A stretch of DNA of 7,097 nt, taken from an uncultured Oscillospiraceae bacterium. GTDB taxonomy: Bacteria > Bacillota > Clostridia > Oscillospirales > Oscillospiraceae. Each line of letters opens with the position of its first letter. The first letter of the stretch is position 1. The stretch spans positions 1-7,097 of the forward strand of contig CAJOFW010000062.1 of the NCBI GenBank assembly GCA_905234005.1, given 5' to 3'. The notes beneath the pieces are model-generated. The model ran no database searches, was not told where the DNA came from, and was given only the letters and a program-made list of their open reading frames with translations. Below are positions 1 to 6,000 of this stretch, one piece after another. Made by a program: the position numbers and the translations under genes.

Positions 1-27
1 GCAGACAGATTTTTCGGCAGATGAAAC

Positions 28-68
28 AAAAAACGCAGGGAATACTTTGTGTATTCCCGAGGCTTTTT
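28..68. terminator. Intrinsic, probably bidirectional terminator after the GGDEF gene
   Basis: A perfect 8-bp inverted repeat (GGGAATAC at 38-45 and GTATTCCC at 51-58) encloses a 5-base loop. Read on the minus strand, the stem is followed after four bases by six T (33-28), as expected for a rho-independent terminator about 100 bases past the stop of the diguanylate cyclase gene. On the plus strand a run of five T (64-68) follows the stem, so it may also stop transcripts arriving from the left. The flanking A and T tracts can extend the stem with a small bulge. The stem is AT-containing and not very long, so efficiency is uncertain. Confidence 0.75.
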
Positions 69-161
69 GTGAAATATGCCGGAAAAGATGCAAGCAAGAT
101 GTGCGCCTCCTATTTGTGCGGTGTTGCCTTTATGCTTTTTTTCGGGAAAATCGTCCGCCGC

Positions 162-1724
162 TTACCGCCGGGCGGCCTTCATCTCCAGCTTGCGGCTGTA
201 CATCGCCCGGTCGGCGCGTTTGAATACGTTCGAGACGCTGTCGTCCCGGGCGGGGTCGTACAGGGCGTAGCCGATGGCGGCGGATATGCGCTCCCATGCC
301 ATCAGCGAGGCGTTCCGCTGCAGGGCGTCGAGACGGGCGTTGAATTCGCGCACCAGCGCCTTGACGTTGATGTAGTCGTGGTTTTCCAGAATGACGGCGA
401 ACTCGTCGCCGCCGATGCGGAATACCGGCGAGTGGGCGAATACGTCGCAGATCAGCCCGCAGCACCGGCGTATGGCGATGTTGCCCTGCTCGTGGCCGTA
501 GGTGTCGTTGATGCGCTTGAGGTAATTGAGGTCGACGACGGCGATGCCGAATTCTGTCATGCCGTCCCTGAGCTGCTTTTTCAGCCGCCTGACCTCGCCC
601 TCATAGGCGTTGCGGTTGCGCACGCCGGTGAGCGCGTCCTTTTTGGCAAGCTCCGACATGGCCGCCGCCTCTTTTCTGGTGTGCGACAGCTCCTCGGTCG
701 TTTCCACGAGGCTTCTCATGTAGTTGTCCAGCTCGAGGATCATCGCGGAGGTCTGGCCCGTCAGCGTGGCGATCTCGTCGCCGCCGCGCATATTCTTCTC
801 GATCTCGACCGCGATGGCGGCGTCCTTGTCCTGCGCGTAGCTGCCGATCTGGTCGGAGAGCTTCCGCACCTTGGATATGTAGAGCCGGTTGATGAGCCAC
901 ATCGTGAGGGAGATGGCAATCAGCAGCACGAGGGCGATGGAGCCGAGCTGGTGCAGCGTGTTGTGGATGATTGCCTGGTTGTAGTCTGCAAGCTCCAGCT
1001 CGCAGCCGATCAGGCCGAGCTTCTCCCCGCCGACGTACAGCGGCGAGTACCAGGCGTAGGTTCTGCCGTACTCGTTGTCGAAGGTGTCGTAGCCGGACGG
1101 CGCGGCGCCGGTCTCCCATGCCTCCCACTCCTTTTCGTGCCGCTCCGGAACCTGCTCCCACACGCCGCAGAGGTCGAGAAACCCCGGGCTGCTCTCCCGC
1201 CCCTCCCGGAGGGCGTCGAGAACATAGTATACATCGTAGCCCTCGCCCGTAGGAACGACGTAATAGACGTAGATCAGGCCGAACGTGTCCCGGGCCTGCT
1301 CGAACAGGAGAAGGAAATACTCGTGCTGCCAGACCGCGAAGGCGTTTTGGATCTCGGGCGAAAGCTCGTCGAAGGCGACGTCCACGCCGAGCGTTCTGCC
1401 CGGATAGCTCTGCGCGAACAGCGTCTCGAAGGTGCGCCGCGCCTCCAGCATATCCGCCTCGTCAAAGTCGATGGGAATGTCTACCTCCTCGCAGTGCTCG
1501 AGGATATACGCCTGATACATCGCAAAATCAGACCCCCGCGCCTGCACGACAAGCTCCAGATAGTCGGCTATCTGCAGGAGCTTCTCCTCCTGCTGGGCCT
1601 GATAGATCTGTTTCTGGTTCTCGTAGGTGGCAAATCCGCTGACGACCAGCGTGACAATCAGGAACAGGAGAAAGATAACGCCGAATTTGGCGAGCAGCCC
1701 CCCGCCCTTTGCGTTGGTTTTCAT
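162..1724 (-). CDS. Membrane-bound diguanylate cyclase with CACHE-like sensor, HAMP-like linker and GGDEF domain
   Basis: This 520-residue protein should make cyclic di-GMP from two GTP at the inner face of the cytoplasmic membrane in response to an outside signal. A short basic N-terminus is followed by membrane segment 1 (about 13-32). Residues about 34-260 form an extracytoplasmic region; its end (YAWYSPLYVGGEKLGLIG, 223-240) resembles the last strands of a CACHE/PAS-like ligand-binding fold. Membrane segment 2 is about 262-279, then a HAMP-like stretch with the DEIATL element (316-321) and a predicted coiled coil to about 360. The GGDEF domain begins at DALTGVRNR (363-371), has the metal-binding Asp398 in VVDLN, the NDTYGHEQGN element (406-415) and an intact GGDEF at 438-442. 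The positions where an RxxD inhibitory site would sit (429-432) read FAHS, so product inhibition through the I-site is not expected. I chose Met at 1724 over an in-frame ATG at 1808 because it has a ribosome binding site, directly precedes the membrane segment, and the upstream ATG falls at the predicted transcription start. The ligand is unknown. Confidence 0.92.
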   Translation of the reverse strand: MKTNAKGGGLLAKFGVIFLLFLIVTLVVSGFATYENQKQIYQAQQEEKLLQIADYLELVVQARGSDFAMYQAYILEHCEEVDIPIDFDEADMLEARRTFETLFAQSYPGRTLGVDVAFDELSPEIQNAFAVWQHEYFLLLFEQARDTFGLIYVYYVVPTGEGYDVYYVLDALREGRESSPGFLDLCGVWEQVPERHEKEWEAWETGAAPSGYDTFDNEYGRTYAWYSPLYVGGEKLGLIGCELELADYNQAIIHNTLHQLGSIALVLLIAISLTMWLINRLYISKVRKLSDQIGSYAQDKDAAIAVEIEKNMRGGDEIATLTGQTSAMILELDNYMRSLVETTEELSHTRKEAAAMSELAKKDALTGVRNRNAYEGEVRRLKKQLRDGMTEFGIAVVDLNYLKRINDTYGHEQGNIAIRRCCGLICDVFAHSPVFRIGGDEFAVILENHDYINVKALVREFNARLDALQRNASLMAWERISAAIGYALYDPARDDSVSNVFKRADRAMYSRKLEMKAARR

Positions 1725-1735
1725 GGTGCTGTTTT

Positions 1736-1741
1736 CTCCCC
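1736..1741 (-). promoter_or_regulatory. Ribosome binding site deciding the GGDEF protein start
   Basis: GGGGAG on the minus strand lies 11 bases before the ATG at 1724. The spacing is a little long but it is the only purine-rich Shine-Dalgarno-like element near either candidate start, and it supports the 520-residue protein rather than the 548-residue reading. Confidence 0.65.
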
Positions 1742-1769
1742 TTGCGTAGAATTTGGGGTTTACGCCGCG

Positions 1770-1800
1770 ACACTGTCCAAACGATACGCCCGGACAGTGT
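1770..1800 (-). repeat. 9-bp perfect inverted repeat in the leader of the GGDEF gene
   Basis: ACACTGTCC (1770-1778) and GGACAGTGT (1792-1800) are perfect complements separated by 13 bases. With the transcription start predicted near 1807, the element covers roughly +8 to +38 of the leader. It could be an RNA stem-loop at the 5' end of the mRNA or a DNA operator for a dimeric repressor; the sequence alone does not decide. It does not show the conserved core of the cyclic di-GMP riboswitches as I know them. Confidence 0.6.
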
Positions 1801-1813
1801 AAATACATGGTAA

Positions 1814-1842
1814 ACTATAGCACATCCGCGGCGGGATGGTAA
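1814..1842 (-). promoter_or_regulatory. Sigma-A-type promoter with extended -10, for the GGDEF gene
   Basis: On the minus strand the -35 element TTACCA (1842-1837) and the -10 element TATAGT (1819-1814) are 17 bp apart, the ideal spacing. The -10 matches TATAAT in five of six positions and carries a TGn extension (TGC at 1822-1820). The -35 matches TTGACA in four of six. Transcription should start near 1807, giving a leader of about 83 nt before the ATG at 1724. This makes the GGDEF gene an independent transcription unit. Confidence 0.7.
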
Positions 1843-1857
1843 TGAACAATCTGTTAA
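1843..1857. repeat. Small imperfect dyad just upstream of the -35 element
   Basis: TGAACA and TGTTAA flank a three-base centre and are complementary in five of six positions. The dyad abuts the -35 element of the GGDEF promoter, a place where activators or repressors often bind. It is short and AT-rich enough to arise by chance, so a regulatory role is only a possibility. Confidence 0.25.
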
Positions 1858-1903
1858 ATCATCGTTTCGTTGGCGCAAACCCGGATACCCGTATATTCAC
1901 AGC

Positions 1904-1934
1904 CAGGCAGCCGGGCGTATGACCCGGCTGCCTG
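1904..1934 (-). terminator. Strong 12-bp perfect hairpin after carB-dapF, without a U-tract
   Basis: CAGGCAGCCGGG (1904-1915) and CCCGGCTGCCTG (1923-1934) form a perfect 12-bp stem with a 7-base loop, 37 bases past the stop of the carB-dapF fusion. Outer bases (ACAG at 1899-1902 with CTGT at 1938-1941) can extend it after a small internal loop. No T-run follows on either strand, so this is not a textbook intrinsic terminator. It may act with a termination factor, or protect the 3' end of the operon mRNA after processing. Confidence 0.55.
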
Positions 1935-1945
1935 ATACTGTCTGT

Positions 1946-1962
1946 TTCCCCGCGCCGGGGAA
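1946..1962 (-). repeat. 7-bp perfect hairpin directly after the carB-dapF stop
   Basis: TTCCCCG (1946-1952) and CGGGGAA (1956-1962) pair perfectly around a 3-base loop, beginning nine bases after the TGA stop. It lies in tandem with the 12-bp hairpin at 1904-1934. No T-run follows it. The pair probably forms the 3' end structure of the carA-carB-dapF transcript. Confidence 0.5.
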
Positions 1963-1971
1963 TAACGGCGG

Positions 1972-4900
1972 TCAGTATTCGAGCGTGCCCTCGAATACGA
2001 GCGAGGTGGAGCCGTTCAGGGTGACGGCGTCGTCGGTGTAGTTGATGATGAGGTCGCCGCCGGGCTGCTTGACGGTGATGTCGGCGCCCTTCTGGCAGAA
2101 GCCGTTCTCGACGGCGGCGACGGCCGCGGCACACGCGCCGGTGCCGCAGGAGAGCGTCTCGCCGTTGCCGCGCTCCCATACGCGCATACGGATCGTCGTG
2201 CTGTTCACGACGCGTACAAACTCGGTGTTCACGCGGTCGGGGAAGTACGCGGCGTGCTCGAACAGCGGCCCGATATCGCCGAGATCGAGGTCGTCGATCT
2301 GGTCGCGGAATACGACGCAGTGCGGGTTGCCGACGGAGACGCAGGTGGCGCGCCATTCCTGTCCGGCCACGGTGATCGGGCGGTCGACGACGCGGTCGCC
2401 GTCGAACGTCGCGGGCAGGCTCGCGGGGGAGAGGTCGGCCTTTCCCATGACGACGGACACGGAGCTGACGTGCCCGTCGCGGACGAACGGCTCGAGCGTT
2501 TTGACGCCGCTGGCCGTCTCGACCGTGATCGTGTCCTTGCGGGCGAGACCCTTGTCGTAGAGGTATTTGCCGACGCAGCGGAGGTTGTTGCCGGCCTGCC
2601 GGCCCTCGCTGCCGTCACGGTTGAAGCTGCGCATCTTCGCGTCGGCGACGAGAGAGTTCTCGATGAGGACGATGCCGTCCGCGCCGATGCCGTAGTGCGG
2701 GGCGCAGAGCGTGACGCACAGGGATTCCGGGCTGGTGACGGAGCCGTCGCGGTTGTCGATGAAGATGTAGTCGTTGCCGGAGCTTTGCATCTTGGTGAAG
2801 CGGAGCGTCTGGCGCTTTGTGCGCATGGCGTTGATGTCGACAAGCTCGGTGTTGTACGGCGTGAACCGTGTCGCGAGGATGTCGGCGAGGGCGGCGGCGG
2901 TGTCGAGCGTCGTCAGCGTCGGGATGCCGAGCTGCATGGCGCGGCGGTGCAGGGCCGTGAAGTTGCCCATCGTCGCGTCCTTGACCGCGCCGGAGTAGAC
3001 GATGTAGTTGATGTGGCCGTCCTCCATGAGGCGGTCAAGCTCCTCGTTGCGGCGGGAGGTGTCGACGGTCGCCACGTCCACGCCGAGCGTGCGGATGGCC
3101 TCCGCCGTGCCGGCGGTCGCGTAGAGCACCATGCCGAGGTCGTGGAACCGCTTGGCGACGGCGATGGCCTCCTGGTAGTCGTGCGTCTCCACGCTGATGA
3201 GCATGCCGGGGCGCTTGTCCGTGCCGAGGAACGGCATACGGAACCCGGCGGCGGTGAGACCCTTGTACAGCGCCTCGGACATCGTCTTGCCGAGGCCGAG
3301 CACCTCGCCGGTGGATTTCATCTCCGGGCCGAGGATGGCGTTTACATCATTGAGCTTCTCGAACGAGAACACGGGCACCTTGACCGCGTAGTACGGCGGC
3401 GTCGGCGCAAGGCCGGTGATGCTGATATCCCGCAGCTTCTCGCCGAGCATGACCCGGGAGGCGATATCGACCATCGGGATGTTCGTGACCTTGCTGATGT
3501 AGGGCACGGTGCGCGAGGCGCGGGGGTTCACCTCGATGACGTACAGCTCGTTGTCGTAGATCAGGTACTGGATGTTCACAAGCCCCCTGGTGCCGAGGGC
3601 GAGGGCGAGCTTTTCGGAGCAGTCGCAGATCTTCCGGAGGAACTTGTCGGAGAGGTTGTAGGGCGGATAGACCGCGATCGAGTCGCCGGAGTGGACGCCG
3701 GCGCGTTCGATATGCTCCATGATGCCGGGGATCAGCACGTCCGTGCCGTCGGAGATGACGTCGACCTCCAGCTCCGGGCCGGGCATGTACTTGTCGACGA
3801 GGACGGGGTTCTCGATGCCGCCGGAGAGGATCGTCGCCATGTACTCGCGTACGTCCGCCTCGCTGCGGGCGATGGTCATGTTCTGCCCGCCGATGACGTA
3901 GCTCGGGCGCAGCAGGACGGGGTAGCCGAGGCGCTCCGCCGTGGCGACGGCCTCGTCCATCGTGTTGACGCCCGCGCCCTTGGGCCGGAAGAAGCCGAAG
4001 GACTCCAAAAGCGCGTCGAAGCGGCTGCGGTCCTCGGCGATGTCGATGCTCTCCGCGGAGGTGCCGAGGATGGGCACGCCCTTTTTGTCGAGGTACTGCG
4101 TGAGCTTGATGGCGGTCTGCCCGCCGAAGGCGACGACGACGCCCACGGGCTTTTCGACGTCGATGATGTTCGAGACGTCCTCGGGCGTGAGCGGCTCGAA
4201 GTACAGGCGGTTCGCGGTGTCGTAGTCGGTGGAGACGGTCTCGGGGTTGTTGTTCACGATCACGACGTCGTAGCCCAGCTCGCGCAGCGTCCAGACGCAG
4301 TGGACGGAGCTGTAGTCGAATTCGATGCCCTGGCCGATGCGGATGGGGCCGGAGCCGAGAACCATGACGACGGGCTTGCCCGAGCGGGGGAACACGCGGC
4401 TTTCGCAGAACGTATCGGCGGTCGAGTAGAAGTACGGCGTCTCCGCGTCGAATTCGGCGGCGCAGGTGTCGACCATCTTGTACGCGAACGGGTGGCCGGG
4501 CAGCTCCTGCCGTCCTGTGAGACGGCGCAGGGCGTCGTCGGTGTAGCCGAGGCGCTTGCCCTCGTAGTAGTCCTCGTCCGTGAGGCCGCCGGCGATACGC
4601 GCCTCAAAGTCGGCGAGGTTTTTGAATTTGCTCAAAAACCACGGGTCGATCTTCGTGATGTCGAAGATCTCCTCGATGGACACGCCGGCCTTGATGGCCT
4701 CGAACACCGTGAAGGCGCGGCGGTCGTCCTGATCGGCGAGGCGGTCGCGGACGGGGGCGTCGTACAGCGGCGGGGCGTTGAGGGTGTCGAGGCCGATCTC
4801 CGCGCCGCGAACGGCCTTCATGAGCGCCATTTCAAACGACGGCGCGATCGACATGACCTCGCCGGTGGCCTTCATCTGCGTGCCGAGGCGGCGGCTCGAG

Positions 4901-6000
4901 CCGTGGAACTTGTCGAACGGCCACTTCGGGAACTTGAGCACGACGTAGTCGACCGTCGGCTCGAAGCAGGCGCAGGTCTTGCCGGTGATGTCGTTTTTGA
5001 TCTCATCGAGGTTGTAGCCGAGGGCGAGCTTCGTCGTGATCTTCGCGATCGGGTAGCCCGTGGCCTTCGACGCGAGCGCCGAGGAGCGGGACACACGCGG
5101 GTTCACCTCGATGACCGCGTACTCGAAGCTGTCGGTGTTCAGGGCGAACTGGCAGTTGCAGCCGCCGACGATGCCGATGGACGAGATGATGTTCAGCGAC
5201 GCGGAGCGCAGCATCTGGTATTCCTTGTTGGACAGCGTCTGCGCCGGGGCGACGACGATCGAGTCGCCCGTGTGGATGCCGACCGGGTCGACGTTCTCCA
5301 TCGAGCAGACGGCGATCACGTTGCCGGCGGCGTCACGCATCGTCTCGAATTCGATCTCCTTCCAGCCGGAGATGCATTTCTCCACGAGGATCTGCGTGAT
5401 CGGGGACATATCAAGGCCCTGCTTGGCGATGACGCGCATCTCCGCCTCGTTGTCGGCGATGCCGCCGCCGGTGCCGCCGAGCGTAAACGCCGGGCGCACG
5501 ATGACGGGGTAGCCGATGTCCTCCGCCGCCTTCAGAGCGCCGTCGAGGTCGGTCGCGATCTCCGAGGGGACGCAGGGCTGGCCGATGGCCTGCATCGTGT
5601 CGCGGAACATCTCGCGATCCTCCGCCTTGTTGATGGCCGATACGGGCGTGCCGAGAAGGCGCACGCCGTGGGCCTCGAGCCACCCGTCACGGGAGAGCTG
5701 CATCGCGATCGTGAGGCCCGTCTGTCCGCCGAGACCGGCGAGGAGGCTGTCGGGCTTCTCCTTCTCGATGATGCGCTTGACCGTGTCGGCGGTCAGCGGC
5801 TCCAGATAGATCTCGTCGGCGAGGTGCTTGTCCGTCATGATCGTCGCCGGGTTCGAGTTCACGAGCACGACGTTGACGCCCTCCGCCTTGAGCACGCGGC
5901 AGGCCTGCGCCCCGGCGTAGTCGAACTCCGCCGCCTGGCCGATGACGATCGGGCCGGAGCCGATCACGAGGACCTTCTTGATAGATGTATCTCTCGGCAT
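1972..6000 (-). CDS. carB: Carbamoyl-phosphate synthase large subunit fused to a diaminopimelate epimerase-like domain (CarB-DapF)
   Basis: CarB makes carbamoyl phosphate from bicarbonate, ammonia delivered by CarA, and two ATP, for arginine and pyrimidine synthesis in the cytoplasm. The CarB part (about 1-1050) is complete. The carboxy-phosphate half has GSGPIVIGQ (14-22), Arg129, Arg169, the glycine loop GGTGGG (175-180), Glu215 and IEVNPR (297-302). An oligomerisation region spans about 402-543. The carbamoyl-phosphate half repeats the fold with GSGPIRIGQ (549-557), Arg658, Arg698, Glu745 and IEVNPR (822-827). An MGS-like allosteric domain follows (about 931-1045). A typical CarB stops near 1060-1075 residues; this one continues through a linker (about 1046-1064) into a DapF-like domain (1066-1342), giving 1342 residues. 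No stop or frame change interrupts the join. The ATG at 6000 overlaps the carA stop by one base (TAATG) and has GGGAGG nine bases upstream, so translation is probably coupled to carA. The MGS domain lacks two lysines used for nucleotide binding in E. coli CarB. The CarB call is certain; the epimerase activity is not. Confidence 0.97.
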   Translation of the reverse strand: MPRDTSIKKVLVIGSGPIVIGQAAEFDYAGAQACRVLKAEGVNVVLVNSNPATIMTDKHLADEIYLEPLTADTVKRIIEKEKPDSLLAGLGGQTGLTIAMQLSRDGWLEAHGVRLLGTPVSAINKAEDREMFRDTMQAIGQPCVPSEIATDLDGALKAAEDIGYPVIVRPAFTLGGTGGGIADNEAEMRVIAKQGLDMSPITQILVEKCISGWKEIEFETMRDAAGNVIAVCSMENVDPVGIHTGDSIVVAPAQTLSNKEYQMLRSASLNIISSIGIVGGCNCQFALNTDSFEYAVIEVNPRVSRSSALASKATGYPIAKITTKLALGYNLDEIKNDITGKTCACFEPTVDYVVLKFPKWPFDKFHGSSRRLGTQMKATGEVMSIAPSFEMALMKAVRGAEIGLDTLNAPPLYDAPVRDRLADQDDRRAFTVFEAIKAGVSIEEIFDITKIDPWFLSKFKNLADFEARIAGGLTDEDYYEGKRLGYTDDALRRLTGRQELPGHPFAYKMVDTCAAEFDAETPYFYSTADTFCESRVFPRSGKPVVMVLGSGPIRIGQGIEFDYSSVHCVWTLRELGYDVVIVNNNPETVSTDYDTANRLYFEPLTPEDVSNIIDVEKPVGVVVAFGGQTAIKLTQYLDKKGVPILGTSAESIDIAEDRSRFDALLESFGFFRPKGAGVNTMDEAVATAERLGYPVLLRPSYVIGGQNMTIARSEADVREYMATILSGGIENPVLVDKYMPGPELEVDVISDGTDVLIPGIMEHIERAGVHSGDSIAVYPPYNLSDKFLRKICDCSEKLALALGTRGLVNIQYLIYDNELYVIEVNPRASRTVPYISKVTNIPMVDIASRVMLGEKLRDISITGLAPTPPYYAVKVPVFSFEKLNDVNAILGPEMKSTGEVLGLGKTMSEALYKGLTAAGFRMPFLGTDKRPGMLISVETHDYQEAIAVAKRFHDLGMVLYATAGTAEAIRTLGVDVATVDTSRRNEELDRLMEDGHINYIVYSGAVKDATMGNFTALHRRAMQLGIPTLTTLDTAAALADILATRFTPYNTELVDINAMRTKRQTLRFTKMQSSGNDYIFIDNRDGSVTSPESLCVTLCAPHYGIGADGIVLIENSLVADAKMRSFNRDGSEGRQAGNNLRCVGKYLYDKGLARKDTITVETASGVKTLEPFVRDGHVSSVSVVMGKADLSPASLPATFDGDRVVDRPITVAGQEWRATCVSVGNPHCVVFRDQIDDLDLGDIGPLFEHAAYFPDRVNTEFVRVVNSTTIRMRVWERGNGETLSCGTGACAAAVAAVENGFCQKGADITVKQPGGDLIINYTDDAVTLNGSTSLVFEGTLEY
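1975..2805 (-). other. dapF: DapF-like domain of the fusion, with the first catalytic cysteine replaced by alanine
   Basis: DapF interconverts LL- and meso-diaminopimelate, for lysine and peptidoglycan, using two cysteines as acid and base. Residues 1066-1342 of the fusion (277 residues, the normal DapF length) show the whole family pattern in order: FTKMQSSGND (1068-1077), GIGADG (1104-1109), FNRDGSE (1126-1132), SVGNPH (1222-1227), RVNTEF (1256-1261), WERGNGET (1275-1282) and CGTGACAA (1285-1292). Cys1285 matches the second catalytic cysteine (Cys217 of the Haemophilus influenzae enzyme). Where the first (Cys73) should be, in the usual CGN motif, the protein reads AGN with Ala1136 (codon GCC), two base changes from a cysteine codon. 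Substrate-contact residues such as Asn1076, Asn1127, Asn1225, Asn1258, Glu1276 and Arg1277 remain. The usual start Met of a free DapF is Leu1066 (CTC). The nearest Met (1059, codon at 2826-2824) has no good ribosome binding site, so separate translation looks unlikely. It may be a changed epimerase, a related racemase or a binding domain. Confidence 0.88.

Noticed and set aside
1..161. A small gene downstream of the GGDEF gene
   Set aside because: Short frames here, such as one from 76 on the plus strand, run into the coding region of the GGDEF gene in antisense and have no convincing ribosome binding site; only the terminator is supported.
21..1802. A 593-codon open frame on the plus strand opposite the GGDEF gene
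   Set aside because: It starts inside the terminator hairpin region, has no ribosome binding site, no recognisable motif, and mirrors the GGDEF coding frame.
1725..1807. Cyclic di-GMP riboswitch in the GGDEF leader
   Set aside because: The leader is about 83 nt with one simple 9-bp stem, and I see none of the conserved core bases or tetraloop-receptor arrangement of the known classes.
1725..1808. A 28-residue N-terminal extension of the GGDEF protein starting at 1808
   Set aside because: The ATG at 1808 coincides with the predicted transcription start, lacks a ribosome binding site, and the extra codons cover the leader inverted repeat. The start at 1724 fits the membrane segment and ribosome binding site better.
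2229..2843. A 204-codon minus-strand frame overlapping the DapF module in another frame
   Set aside because: Its translation is dominated by Ser, Ala, Arg and Thr with no motif, typical of an out-of-frame reading of GC-rich DNA; the DapF frame explains the region fully.
3200..6000. Internal repeat in carB as a recent duplication
   Set aside because: The two halves share motifs such as the GSGPI-R/V-IGQ and IEVNPR elements, but this is the ancient duplication found in all CarB proteins, and the halves differ strongly at DNA level.
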